NCBI RefSeq assembly: GCF_016086655.4
Contig: NC_052134.2
Location: 37,633,971 to 37,697,970, forward strand
Length of the DNA stretch: 64,000 nt
Source of the DNA: Lepeophtheirus salmonis
Taxonomy: Eukaryota > Arthropoda > Copepoda > Siphonostomatoida > Caligidae
Reading direction: 5' to 3'
Made by a program: the position numbers and the translations under genes. The notes below the pieces were generated by a model. The model searched no databases. It was not told the origin of the DNA and saw nothing but the letters and a program-made list of their open reading frames with translations. Positions 21,880 to 33,599 of the stretch are shown here, piece after piece; position 1 is the stretch's first letter, and every line of letters starts with the position of its first letter.

Positions 21880-22880
21880 CGATAAATATATTAATTTTTT
21901 TTTTTTAATTGAGAAAAGATTGTTCAAATACTGAGTGTTGTAGTCAAAGCATATATATTATATCGAAAGATTGTAATACATTGATATATATAAACATTGT
22001 AGTATAAGCAATCAATTAAGGAATAATAACGTTGCTTCATCTGGAATAACACTGTCCCGGTGAGGGTGGAAGACAGCAAATGACATATTGATAATGTTAA
22101 CAAACTTTTTATTCCCCTTCTGGATAATTAAAAACTTCCATCTTTCCATATTCGAGTTATGCGATAAACAGACTCTGTTCTCTACATGCAAACATCCATT
22201 AAATTCTAGATCTGGAGAATGATGGCCAAGAAGATCTTTCCGGGAAAAGGGAGATGGTTTGGTAAATCATTTCTGGTAACTTTGGTTGTGTCTGCTGATG
22301 TACCACTATGCTGGAATATAAATATTGATTGCCCAGAGATCTCCATAGACAAAGGGACTAATTTTTCTAATATATAGTCAACATTCTTGGGTGAATATGG
22401 CCAGGATTAAAACTTCCAAAAGGTTACGTTCTTGAGCTATGATAGATGAATACTTTAATTAAATAAGTATCAGCTGTTTTATGAGGTTTTGATATTTCCA
22501 AAAATGTAAGCAAAATTTAAACCAGTAGAAGTTGAATTCTAAGCATATTACTTTTTCCAAATCCCTCTAAAGATATTTTATAACAGGAGTTGATATGTAA
22601 AAAAAAAAAAAAATTCTGTTTAAAGTTATAAAATGAATCCTTAAAAATCATATTGAGCAATTGGTCTCAGGAGTATAATGTATGAGATATATTAACTGGG
22701 TCTTATAATAAACTAATCCTCCAGTTAAGTATTTCCGCATAAAGTAATAAATTTTCAATCAGTTTCAACTTAAAAAAGTATTGAAATGACAAGGATTTGT
22801 CAGAAAAATATAACTTAACAAATTTATTGACATATGTTTCGCTCAAATGATCAAAAGTGTAACTTTAATTCAATGTGAAG
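21880..22880 (+). repeat. dispersed repeat D, copy 2, split by a mariner relic
   Basis: The left half (21880-22002) contains AGATTGTTCAAATACTGAG, TTGTAGTCAAAGCATATA and TTGTAATACATTGATATAT. The right half (22708-22880) contains GCATAAAGTAATAAATTTTC, GTATTGAAATGACAAGGATT and ACATATGTTTCGCTCAAATG. In copy 1 these halves adjoin, so 22003-22707 is an insertion. Confidence 0.55.
22003..22707 (-). pseudogene. decayed mariner/Tc1 relic inserted in repeat D
   Basis: On the minus strand, about 22200-22390, it reads PYSPKNVDYILEKLVPL and then FIFQHSGTSADTTKVT. The latter is a mutated form of the 'FQQDGAPAHT' motif, with the catalytic Asp replaced by Ser. A second frame (about 22025-22225) gives HHSPDLEFNGCLHVENRVC, the third-aspartate motif SPDL, followed by NIINMSFAVFHPHRDSVI, the C-terminal helix. 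Ends TATAAGCAATCAATTAA (22003) and TATAAGACCCAGTTAA (22692-22707, read in reverse) form a weak inverted repeat. The helix-turn-helix half is not recognisable. Confidence 0.5.
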
Positions 22881-22889
22881 TAATGGAAT

Positions 22890-24000
22890 GGGATGGTTTT
22901 ATTCCTCATAGTTAATGATGAAAAAAATTATTTTTTTTTTTTGGAAAAAAAAATTTAAAGTTATGTTTTAATTTCATGTTTTAGTTTATTCAACCGTAAA
23001 TTCATAAGTTAAGTCCCCTTAAAATGAGATGACCAAATATGTTTTGTGTCATGCAATTGATTAATAAATTTTTCAAAAGCAATTGAAGATAATAGTTGTT
23101 TTCATATTCCCGAAATAAAGCTTTACTTTTATAAAATAACTTTTTATAAATGAATATTATGATTTTTCATATATTATAAGTTACTTGAATTCCAAAGTAT
23201 TAAGGAACAAAATTGTGTTTAACCTAAAAAATATTCTTTAAACATTTGAAAAATGTTAGTTTGTAGATGAATTCATTAATTAACGCCAAAGATCAATTTT
23301 GTCAAAAAAAAGAGCTTTAACCAAGAATCTCAAGATAAGGATATAGCACAATTGCATTTCTCAAGTGTTCTATCTTGTGTACTCACTTAATTTTTAGCAC
23401 AATAAATTCGGTTATTACAAACCAAACAATATTATGTAAAATATCGGTAAAAATTGACAATTATTGAACAATTACTGGTTATTTTCAAACGATCAATAAT
23501 TGGTCGATAGATTGATTTGGTCGTAATTGATATAAGCTAGTTTTGAATTTTATATCTTATAATAAAATACTTTGTATTATAAATTATACTGTTTCAAACC
23601 ATGTCTCTATAAGGATACTGTACGATAACTATTTGGACAAGATCCATTTAATCAGGAATACTCGGAGATGAATTTTAATATTGTCTTTATGTGCGAAGGA
23701 TTAAATAGATTTTTAAAAATATGGCTTTTTTATGAATTATTTACGATGATAAGATAATATCTTATTAATCACAGTAATATTTACTTTTGATTTTTTTTAT
23801 AGGTATGGTATAAATTCATAATTTATTTTTAAATTAAAAATCTATACCATTTTAAAACGGCTGATGTGCTTTAGTTTTTGGGATTTTATGGGTTAATTTT
23901 TTTGTTCCGATTCAAGTCTTGTTTTGAAATAAAAGCATTTAAGAAAATAAATTATTATTGAAATATAAAAGCAGAATCATTTGTAAAATAAATTGAGACA
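22890..24000. other. no feature seen
   Basis: Very AT-rich. No motif-bearing ORF and no clear repeat terminus. Confidence 0.4.
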
Positions 24001-24540
24001 TTATCTCATTTACCATGGCAACACGAACGAAAAGACCCATTAGAGAGATCTAATAAAATAAAAAAAATCTTAAATTATCACCCAGCCAGTAAAATAATTA
24101 TCTGGGGTAACTCACATGTTGTATTCAACATTTATACCCAGAATTGAATCTTTCACATCCAAAAGAGAGCCACCAGAGTTATTCTCCAGACGCCCACACG
24201 TACACACACTCCTTTGGAGGTAAAAAGGCTCTATTACGTTGTTTTCAATTCGCTACTGCTTAATTTATTTTCCTTTTACTTGGTAGGTAGGCCACCCAGA
24301 AGGAGGGTTAGGGACGACTCTGAATCTTTATATTATTGTTGTTATTGCTCTAAAGAAAAGGAAGAAAACCCCTGATCACTTATAGGTAAAGCGGGGGGGA
24401 GAGAAAAGTAAGCCAGAAGTGGACCACACACTCTGTTTCTCTTCTTCTCCGTCCTCTTTGTCATCACTCCTCCCCTTCTCTCTGCTCTAGGAAGGGAATG
24501 TCGAAAAAAGGGGCTGTTGCATATTATGAAAATAAGGTGA
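24001..24540 (+). promoter_or_regulatory. GC-richer island: candidate promoter or 5' exon
   Basis: This is the least AT-rich stretch not explained by a transposon. It opens with TTTACCATGGCAAC (24009-24022), one position away from the RFX X-box consensus (GTNRCC-N0-3-RGYAAC). It contains mixed pyrimidine and purine tracts. A long pyrimidine tract at about 24455-24488 ends in CTCTGCTCTAG, a good 3' splice site. Just after it, ATG at 24498 opens 13 codons (start MSKKGAVAYYENK) up to AAG|GTGACA, a good 5' splice site. A small exon at 24491-24536 is therefore possible. No downstream exon was recognised, so gene identity is unknown. Confidence 0.25.
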
Positions 24541-25489
24541 CAATGAATCCACGATTGTTAATATTTATTGAATGTGTGTTGTGATGAAGGATATGATATA
24601 AGTTGAATTGGAATGCCACTACTTTATTTTTTGATATCTTTTTTCAAAATATACATATTTACATTTCCATGTAGATGTACAATAGTTATATTGTTCATAT
24701 GTTAAGATTCAACAGCTGTTCTGGAATAATAAGAACGACTCAGTTGGAGATCTGTATTTGATGGGATTATGACTTAATATTAATCAAAAGTAAGTTTAAA
24801 TGATTAATCACAAAAATCTTTCTAAAAAACGTCGCGTAGTAAAGTAATAAACTAAACCAATTTACTGCTATAACTTTTATATAGAATAAATAAAAAAATT
24901 GATATTTTTGGCAAGTTAACACAAAAGCAACCTTATACAAAAACCAAGAAAAAGGTAGAAATTCCATTTTCCTTTTTTTTTTACATCACACACAACACAA
25001 TATTTTGTAGACATATGTTAATCAATTTCTTTTATTCAAATTTCTAGGATGATATAAGATACCCAAGAATTTTAACAACAATTTAAAATCTTCATTTGAT
25101 GTATTTTACTTAATTTTAAATAAAATTCATCAATTTCTAATTATTCCATTGGTACAATTTATTCTAGCTCCTTTAATTGTACAATTTGCAGTGCCTCCAA
25201 AGAGTAAATAAGAAGAACTTGTTAATGGAAATTGACATAAACCATTCAATAATATAAATTTACTCCATGGTAAATTTTGAGAAAAATCATTCTACCTAGC
25301 TTTAGGTTGACGGTCATACCTCCAAGTGCTCACAACATATTTCAATGTTATTTAGAGGACTGTGTATAAAGGATCATGCACTTCAATTGTAAAAAAACTA
25401 GGATCTTATCCAAATCCTGAATAAATGCATTGAGACGGTATTTGAAATTTTATTTATTAGTATATAAATTTTCAATATCACCTCAATCC
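24541..25489. other. no feature seen
   Basis: AT-rich; no motif. The sequence near 25380-25400 may be flank of the next mariner relic. Confidence 0.35.
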
Positions 25490-25800
25490 TTACCTCAACT
25501 CTCCCACAGAATGCTCGACAGGCTTTGATGATGTCCATAGTGGGGAGCTTTGCAATCATGCGATTGGACTACTCGCTCTTGTGTGAGGTGGCCGGATTTT
25601 TTCGGTTCCTCTTCATCTGAGACCTGTCGTGTACTTTCCTGGTGCCATAGGTCTCCAGCTTCTTAATGAGCCTCCCTACTGTGTTTCAGGAGTAGCTGTT
25701 GAGCTTGGTAGTGGCTTTTGCTTCGTGGATCACGTGTAATAATTTGGCAATCGTGTTTCTCTTAAACTGTTCTATCTTGATAACTGACTCAAAATGAAAA
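25490..25800 (-). pseudogene. internally deleted mariner relic, second copy
   Basis: On the minus strand it reads EQFKRNTIAKLLHVIHEAK, ATTKLNSYS, a stop, NTVGRLIKKLETYGTRKVHD, then RSQMKRNRKN. This is a mariner helix-turn-helix and linker. After a short gap, RMIAKLPTMDIIKACRAF follows, which is the C-terminal helix. The catalytic domain is absent. It is the same subfamily as 20535-20932 but with a larger deletion. CCCTGTAGAAACGA at about 25842 may be the outer end of the element. Confidence 0.58.
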
Positions 25801-25809
25801 CAAAGGATC

Positions 25810-26754
25810 TGGATATCGCCAATTGTATTACACTACCCTGTAGAAACGACTTCTTCTTGTCACAAATCCTGGTTTAAGTAACGTAAACGTAATATAATTC
25901 CTTTCTTTCCAAAGCAAAACTCCCCCTCCCCAGTATTTTCAATCTATGACATTCATCAAATCAACATGTCCTTAAAAAATGTCTTTAAAAAAAATGTCAA
26001 AATGCAAAAAAAAATAAAAAATACACACGCATAGAATGGAATGCTGTTAGATTTATTCAGAGATTTCAACTGATATTATTTTCTCCTTGTGACGATATTT
26101 CCTACCGAATAATGATTCGAATAAAATTATATATCATTTGATTTATAGCAACTTGTTACTTTAACGGATGTGGGCAACAAAAACATTAAATGTATTTAAA
26201 ATACATTTTCCAAAAATGAACATGTGATTATAAAAAAAATATTTTTATTTGGAGATGAAATATCTTCTCTACGTCAATTATGGAGATGACGTTTAAGAGA
26301 CTTGTTGGGTATTATAATTCTTACGACAGGTGTGATTATTTAATACATATTATGTATGATATAGGTACCTTTTTATCACTATGATAAATTGAATTTTACC
26401 TTCCTTTTGACATGTATTTTGCAGACTTTTTTATCCACTATGTAAGTAAATGAAATGCCAACGAATTATAGGGGTGAAATCATTCAATTATAAATGGAAT
26501 TTATGTTGAATTAATAAGAAAAGTAAATGGGTATTTAATGAGCTTCGTTTAAAATAGGCTTTACTCCATAAAATATCACTTAACCTATGGATGTTTTTAA
26601 TAGATTACAAGACTTTTATTCATCTTCAATATCATGTTAATTTGGAAAAAAAATCCCATCTATAAATTTTATACATTATTATCTGTGAGTCACTTTTTTA
26701 AACATTTGATTTATTAATATGATGAATCACAATCTAATATATCTTAAATAACAA
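25810..26754. other. no feature seen
   Basis: AT-rich. No protein motif and no recognised repeat. Confidence 0.35.
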
Positions 26755-26988
26755 CTACTCAGCTGTTATGGTTCTGCATTTAAGTATCTCATCACATTTT
26801 TGACACAGGAAACGTATCTTATAAGTAATTAAATCTATCCCAATCACCTCTAAATCGAATAATGCAGTCACATGAGGGAAGACAAGACCAACTCTCCTGC
26901 CTAGACTACTAAAGTCACTTAGAATTTCTTGACAAAAATCCCCTTTTAGCCTACATGTTTGATGGACCTTAAACTTTTCTGATTGAGA
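26755..26988 (-). other. unrecognised open frame, candidate terminal exon
   Basis: The minus strand is open for 77 codons between stops without an ATG. The peptide has balanced composition: SQSEKFKVHQTCRLKGDF, EILSDFSSLGRRVGLVFP, FDLEVIGIDLITYKIRFLC, QKCDEILKCRTITAE, stop. It includes a CxxC...C cluster near the end. The frame begins immediately after CACTTAG, a possible 3' splice site. An AATAAA lies about 40 bases past the stop on that strand, though AATAAA is common in such AT-rich DNA. I do not recognise the family. A chance open frame or an unknown transposon fragment remain possible. Confidence 0.25.
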
Positions 26989-26989
26989 C

Positions 26990-28334
26990 TAAGTGAATTG
27001 GGCATTGAGACAAAGTACAAATAGACACTTGATATTTTGAAATATCGAACAAAAAATATTTAATTCATATTTTATTTAATATTAGCAAAGGCTTACCAGG
27101 TGTTGCTCGGTCGAGCGTTAAGCTATTCTGACAGGATTATAATATAGCCCCTCTATATTATATGAAATGTATTATTATACATAAAATAAAAAAGGTAATA
27201 TTAACTTCGAATAACATACCAACCTATATGCATGGAAAAAAAATTATAGGTAAAAAGTCACTTATTTATTTACAACTCACCCCCTTATCTAGTCTCCTTG
27301 AGCTCCCAAAAACAATTTTTGTGTTTTGGGTATAGAATAAGGCCCCCTTTATATGACAACCCCTCCCAAAAAAATGCACCCCTTTTTTAACCTGACCAGG
27401 TTAAAAAGAGCCACCCATGTAAAGTTTTACCCTTCTAGGCCCCAACGGTGTAGGCACCCATAAAAGAGACACACATTGAATGTATACAATAAATTATTTA
27501 TAGATGAAGCACATCGATCTAAATATCAGACCTTAACCAGCCACATAGTAATAAACAGATCTTAATAATCTCGCCTGGAGTTTGTCCATTCCATGAGGAC
27601 ACTTAAATTTGAAACACGTTCATTATTAATAAATATTTAAGAGATAAGTACAAAAATACTTCATTAGTCTAAATTGTATTGCAATTTTATAATAAATATT
27701 TTAGAATCCTAATAAATGGATTATTTTTAAGCTCTGGTCTTTCATAAGTCCGTTAAAAGAGAAATTATATCGTAAAAAATGTACCAAAAAACTTAACATA
27801 TAATAGGATGTAGCAATTAACATGTTCGTGTAAAACAATGTTTAACCCCTGGATTTAACGTAATTGATTAACTCTTCGTTGAAAGTAGTTGTTTATAAAA
27901 TATATATGTTTAAAAACTTGAGTGTTACCACAAATATTTTGAACTTTCCTACTTAATACAATGTTGTCATATTTTAATTAACGCAAAATTATAATGATTC
28001 AAATTTAAATATTTTTTACGGGAGTCAATTCGAATTTTTGTATACTCATAAAGTATGAATAGGTTAAAGCTTGAACAAAAAATGGTAAAAACCGAACTTG
28101 CAGATTGGTTGGGCCACCATTTTTAATATTTCACAATAATGTGTACATGATATTCTTTGCACAAATGATTTTTTCTAATGATAATGAAATTAATTCAGTT
28201 TCTTTCTGTGTGTATTTTGAAACTGACACTCTGAATTTTGAGAAATCATAAAAAAGAGCCAAACTTTGAGGGATTTTTAAAAGGGTAATCATCCTGGCCT
28301 GAGTGTAACATTTCGGAAACAGTGTTCATTTGTT
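26990..28334. other. AT-rich; short TACCAGGTGTTGCTCGG terminus
   Basis: No gene is seen. At 27090-27115 AGGCTTACCAGGTGTTGC, followed by TCGG, resembles the TTGCCCGGCGTTGTCTGG terminus of repeat family T (57066, 57205). A moderately GC-richer patch of stacked C and A runs at 27280-27470 has no reading frame. Confidence 0.35.
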
Positions 28335-28441
28335 GTTAAGGAAGCATTTTTGAAATTTTTTCAAAACTTTTTTTTTCAAAAAATATCCAAAAACCAAGCC
28401 CCCTCCCCCCATAAAAAAATATAATCATGCAGACACCCCTG
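28335..28441 (-). repeat. MITE family M, right-end fragment
   Basis: Holds AAATATCCAAAAACCAAGCC, CCCTCCCCCCATAAAAAAAT and the terminus GCAGACACCCCTG. The latter is the inverted form of the CAGGGGTGTCCGC start at 15422. Confidence 0.55.
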
Positions 28442-28444
28442 ATA

Positions 28445-29771
28445 TTGTTAAGCTGAAATAAGACATACAAATTATTCAGCATTTAATCCATTTATAATAC
28501 TATTTTCTAATCAAAATCAAATTATCTGTTAGAAAAAAAAATTTTAAAATTTGAAATGATGTTAGTGCGAATCGAATTGATTTTAAATTCAGGGGAAATT
28601 GATTTTTGTTTTTTCTTTAACATTGTGTGTTTGTGCTCTATTATACTAGAAATTATGCTACGTAATAATTATTATTTTTCTCTTTAAAAGAGCATTTCAA
28701 ATTAGAGAGGAAAGAAAGAAAAATATACAAAGAGTCTAAATACATAATATTCATGTTTACAATTTAGGAGGAGACAACCAGAAAAAGAAAAAAAGGAAGT
28801 AAAGAAACAAAGAAGAAGAGATAATGAAAAATTAGTCCCTGTCAGAACAAGGATCTTCTGTTTTATATTTCTAATTGAAAGAAAATAATAATCACTGTCT
28901 CTACTTAAAGAAACAACAAATACAGGGACTATTAATATTATACAACGTCCAACGGACGTGAAACAGAAAAAGGAAACAAATTAATTTTTTTAATTACTAA
29001 AAGTTTTATTGTTTTTTTACGGATGTTATAACAGCTGTTATGCCTTTGATTAAAACAAAAATTGTGTAAGACCATGTATAAGCAAACGTTTGCAAAAAAT
29101 TTGCATCTGTTCAACATTGATTTTATAGAATTGTACAAATTGATAAATTGTCGGGTGTGAATGAGGCTGAACTCGGTAAATATATATACAGAGTTGTTAT
29201 AAGGATCGTTCAATCAAAATTCCATCATACCTGCTCTGTTATAAGAGATTCAAATAAAGCGTATACAATCCGATTCATTGTACATAGTTTTAAGAGTCGA
29301 ATTAGTCTTTTAATTAATTTCGACATCTACCAAAAGTGGAATTAAAGCTCTGGACACCCCATCAGGCACTAAGTGAGAAGACCTATGTCCATTATCGTAA
29401 ACCCACAAAACTATTTGGTCCCCTGAAATTATTAATAATTTAATTAATCTTTCTTCAATAGGCAGACACCATAGCTTGAAGCCTTTTAAAAGTACTAGTG
29501 CCCTCACACACACTGTTTTAAGTACAATATCAACACAAGCAGCTTCTTTAGCTGGCATAAGCTGATCTTTAATAACTCTTGGAAAGGAAAATAAACAGTT
29601 TTTTGTTATTTGATGTTTTACATCGCATACCATGATGGACATAATTGAAAATAATAATGTAATGGAAGATGGGTCGGATTTTTGAAGTTGCTATCAGAAA
29701 ATATATTTTTTTATTAGACCAAGCGGTTGTCATTATTATTTCATTCTCGAGGAGAGAATATATACCGGGTG
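28445..29771. other. no supported gene; unexplained minus ORF
   Basis: ORF 29310-29642 (minus, 110 codons) is less AT-biased than most, with LWCLPIEERLIKLL and VYDNGHRSSHLVPDG. I recognise no family. It ends about 130 bp before the mariner relic and could be part of an older element. ORFs at 28938-29345 overlap on both strands and are not called. Confidence 0.25.
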
Positions 29772-30356
29772 TGGCAGGAAAAATTTTACACTTCGTTATG
29801 GCTACATAAATCAAGGTTTTTGTGAATGCGGTAAAATTTTCATGTCAAATACTAAAAATAAAGAAAATGTCTTAGAAACTGACAAAATACCATCTGAACG
29901 TGACCAACGAATTTTGGCGCATGTACTTTTGGATGTAGGCAATAAATCGACGGACATTGCAAAGCAGTTGGAGATCTCCAACATGATACCAGACATGAAA
30001 GTGGTGTTCCAGCAGGATGGTGCGTCAGCACACACGTCCAAAAAGGCCGAGAAGTGGGTTGTGGATAATTTGCCTTTCTGGCCAAAGAAAATGAGGCCCC
30101 TGACTCCACAAATACCAACCCATTTGACTTCACTATTTGTGTGCATATTGATTCCAAGGCCTGCACTGTCCGTCACCCAAATATCAACAACCTCAAGGAC
30201 AACGTCAACCAGCACTGGGAATCCATGTCTGGGGACTATATCCACAATGGGTGCAAGGCTTTCTTTCGCCGCCTGAAATCCATTATTCCTTCCAATCATA
30301 AGTGTAACCATAAATATGTTTTCTCATGCACGCCGGAGAGTAGTGCTGAGGAATAG
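29772..30356 (+). pseudogene. decayed mariner transposase
   Basis: ACCGGGTGTGGCAGGAAAAA at about 29763 is probably the left terminal repeat. The frame from 29842 reads KIPSERDQRILAHVL, VGNKSTDIAKQLEIS (helix-turn-helix). It then jumps by internal deletion to DMKVVFQQDGASAHTSKKAE and KWVVDNLPFWPKK, which holds the second catalytic Asp (QQDG). Near 30085 a frameshift moves the coding to the frame ending at 30356: PDSTNTNPFDFTICV, DSKACTVRHPNINNLKDNV, YIHNGCKAFFRRLKSII. That frame holds the third Asp (PDS) and the C-terminal helix. The first Asp region has been lost. It is convergent with the minus-strand relic at 30430-31516, roughly 70 bp away. Confidence 0.78.
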
Positions 30357-30429
30357 CGAGTATAAGTCCTTCATGGACTCAGAGTAGAATTGAATATCGA
30401 CATCGGAGTAATTCTCCTGCATATATCAT

Positions 30430-31516
30430 TGCTAGATACGGAGTTAGAATTTTGTTGATTTTTAACATCTCATAGTTGCTCGCACGTATTTATTGAATAT
30501 CATGACATCTTTCCATACATTTTTCAAGTTGTTAGGGCGACCATGTCAATTTTCAGTGTTTCGTTTTTTTAATATACCGCTGGATAGTAGTAAATGATTG
30601 CCACATGTTCTTGGGCCAAAAATCAGCCATGTTGTCGGTGTAGAACTTCTGGCAATTGGCTGATGTGTGTGAGGGTGCACCATATTGGGTCCACACATAG
30701 TTGTCTCTGGGTAGGTGGCCTTGAGCTATGGTAGTATGGTGAACCTCAGCACCTTGTAGTAGGCATCCTAGCCGATTGTCACCCTAGCCTTAAAAAAGAA
30801 GGGAAGTATCTTCTTGTCGTCGGACGCCACGACCCCCAGGACCATTGTTTGGGCCGGATTTTTTGTACGGAACACCCCCTCAACCAACTGTGGTGATTCC
30901 CCAAGCCAACGGTCGTTACGACGGTTGTAAACATGGCCCACACTGAAAATCTTCTCGTCAGAGAAAATTTTGACTGTGGATCCATTTGCTTGGATCCACG
31001 CACGAACTTTCTTGAACCTCTGCAGTCTCCTTTCCTTCGGAGTGTCCGACGGCAGGTGACAGAGGGTCCTTGTGTAAGTGGACAACTCCAAGTCCTCCTT
31101 CACATCCCTCCTGATTGTCCCCTCGTCCACGTCATACTCGTTAGAGCGGCGATTCATGGATTTTGTTGGGTACTCCTTGATTTTCTTCTTCAGGTCTCCA
31201 GAAACTCATAATCCCTTTTCAAGTTGTGTCCTCCACTTCTTTCTTTCCTTGAGAGGTCTCTCCATCCTTTTGTCATCTTGGCCACCTTGTAAATTAGGCT
31301 CCTGGAGCGCTTCACATTGTCCATAATCTCTACCACCTCAATTTTGGCATCTAGAAGGTCTGAGATCCTATGTCTTTTTGCTTCTTGCTCACTCATGATG
31401 AAAGATTTGAGAAATGTGTATTATTGTTTACTTATGCAGAAAGGACAAAATCACAAACCCTCTCTATTTAATTACATAATTAGCATTTATTAGCAGTCCA
31501 TGTTTTGCTTCCCAAC
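30430..31516 (-). pseudogene. decayed mariner transposase, near full length
   Basis: The minus strand starts at MSEQEAKRHRI (31396) and reads LDAKIEVVEIMDNVKRSRSL, IYKVAKMTKGWRDLSRKE (helix-turn-helix). After a frame change it continues in 30768-31157: VDEGTIRRDVKEDLEL, DTPKERRLQRFKKVRAW, then TVKIFSDEKIFSVGHVYNRR, which carries the first catalytic Asp, and QTMVLGVVASDDKKILPFFF. After a stop at the end of VTIG, another frame gives NYVWTQYGAPSHTSANCQ and ADFWPKNMW. There the usual QDGAP aspartate is Tyr. The SPDLNPLD motif is missing or deleted, and a poor C-terminal trace extends to about 30430. ACAGGGTTGGGAAGCAAAAC, read in reverse near 31497-31516, is a likely terminal repeat. Confidence 0.8.
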
Positions 31517-31519
31517 CCT

Positions 31520-32214
31520 GTATGATAAAAAAAAAAAAACTAAGGCTAAACCAAACCACAACATAAAACTTAATTCAACACAATTTACAATTTGCGTTCA
31601 ATATTTAAAAAAAAAAACAAGGCAGTATATTAATTCTAATTATCATAAATGATTACTTCATAATCGAAGAAAGAAAAGTAGGAATGGGAATGAGATAAGT
31701 ACGATGTTGTTCATGTAGCTATAGTATATCCGAACTGGATAATAAGAGTACAAAAACTACACTCAGCGAACGTCATCATTATTATTCTGACAAAGATATA
31801 GTGTATTTTCCTTTCAGCTTTTATCATTATCATTATGTTATTATTTTGAGTGGCCTCAAAAATGTATTAGACTACTACAATATTTATGACATAAAATACA
31901 ATATGACAATGTTTATCCCACGAGAAGTGTTTCTCTTGCTACTCTAAATGAGTTTGTATGGACAAAGTTGGTAGATGGGAGGGGAAATTATAGGGCAAGA
32001 GGAATAAAATGAGATAAACAATCTTTAATTTTGTATGTGAAAGGGCAACGGATCTTCATTTTCTCGGATCTGGCTCGGTTTAAAACTTTAAACGAAATAT
32101 TTTGTTACATTTCGGTTATCTGAGCTTTTGGATACAGATCCAAAACCAAAATTATGTAAATACTTCTCTCGAATATTATAAACATGTTACACTGTATCTC
32201 GCAATCTCTCTTCT
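31520..32214. other. no feature seen
   Basis: AT-rich. A GGATCTTCATTTTCTCGG, ATCTGG cluster near 32050 resembles the hairpin motif at 1538-1575. Confidence 0.35.
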
Positions 32215-32350
32215 TAAAAGAAACAGAAAAAATGACACTAAATCTATTGGTGGTTAGTCAATTTTTCCAACTCAGGAATTAGTATTCAATAGGAGTTGAT
32301 AATTGTTAACAGCTAAATAAGAACTAATTTGAATCAATCCAATTAATTTT
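32215..32350 (-). repeat. dispersed repeat family R, copy
   Basis: Contains GAAACAGAAAAAATGACACT, GGTGGTTAGTCAATTTTTCC, TTGATAATTGTTAACAGCT and AAGAACTAATTTGAATCAA. These are in the order of the reversed family. A further piece at 32600-32715 holds CACAGCTTAACGGGACTCC and AACAATCAACGTTCAGAGC. The two pieces may be one copy split by the 250 bp between them. Confidence 0.5.
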
Positions 32351-32719
32351 AAGAATACTGATAAAAGATAAAAAAGAAAAAACATCTACAGTTGACAGCC
32401 AAATGATCTAGCAGTGTTAAGTTGTCGTTGGTACCTGAATGAATTATTCTTATTTTTGCAAGTTGAAAAATAAGTAATTTCATGAAAAATTTAAAAGCCA
32501 AAAGATCTAACAAGGTCAAGTGGAAGTAGTTTTTGCCCATGGACAATTGAAGCAATCCCACTGCAAGAAATACTAAGAAATTCATCGCTGCTAGGTCTAT
32601 GATGTTAATTGTTCATTCTTATTTGAGTTGGTTGTTCCCTTGTATATAATTTTTCACAGCTTAACGGGACTCCATTTGCATTCAAACAATCAACGTTCAG
32701 AGCACAAATAAGAAGTAAA

Positions 32720-33539
32720 ACAATAGACAAAATACAAGAATCAAGATAAATGTACTACAAATTATATGTTAGTTGGATAACGGCGTAGTAGAGATTGATA
32801 CAAAGAAACCTAATATCAACCTTTGTTTATTATTTATATTATAGAATATCTTCTTTAACAAAAGTACATATTAGTAGTTTTCTTTATACTGGTACTATAG
32901 TGGTTCCGGGATACTGATACATTTGAAACAATACTGCTTGAAATGTGTTGAACCCCATACATGCCACACCAATACGCGATAAAGATATTGGTAAAAATCA
33001 AAATGCCTGAGTCATTCCAAAATCAAAATCAGATATTTACAAATTATAATTAAAATTATAAGAATCAAATTATATTATCTGTTTATGGTTTTTACCTTTT
33101 ATTTATTAAGAAAACTGTAGAGTAATATTTTAAAGTTTTATGTGCTATAAAAGGTTAGTGTTTTTAATTGAGTTTTATTTTCCAAACTTGTGGCCATTGT
33201 ACAAGTTTGTTCTTACCTATTAAAATAAATAAAATTATTGGATATCTTTTCCGAAGGAAAGTATCAAAATATCCATGTCAATTTTAGGTCTTGAAGCCAG
33301 TACGAAAATATTAATCGGATGGACTTTCACTCACTAGGAATTAATAAACATTTTAGTACTAAAATTAATTCCTCTGATCTAAAAAATGTTATATTTAATA
33401 TATATTTCACTAGAAGTGACTGCCTATCAAATCAAAACACATTGATTTTAAGTGAATATTTTCTACCGAGCTAGTTGTCGGCTTAGCTACGCCGCTCCAT
33501 ATAGCTACATCTATATTCATAAAGCACAGTTTATCTGTA
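32720..33539. other. no feature seen
   Basis: AT-rich, with no motif. Near 33465-33500 a GAGCTAGTTGTCGGCTTAGC patch is slightly GC-richer but shows no frame. Confidence 0.35.
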
Positions 33540-33599
33540 TGTTGGCATAATAAAAAGCATTCACAGGATGTACTATATATAGTACTCCCCGATGTATAT

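Noticed and set aside
30768..31326. Plus-strand ORFs (30933-31211, 31078-31326) with Cys/Pro-rich peptides
   Set aside because: They are antisense shadows of the minus-strand mariner relic, which explains the region fully.
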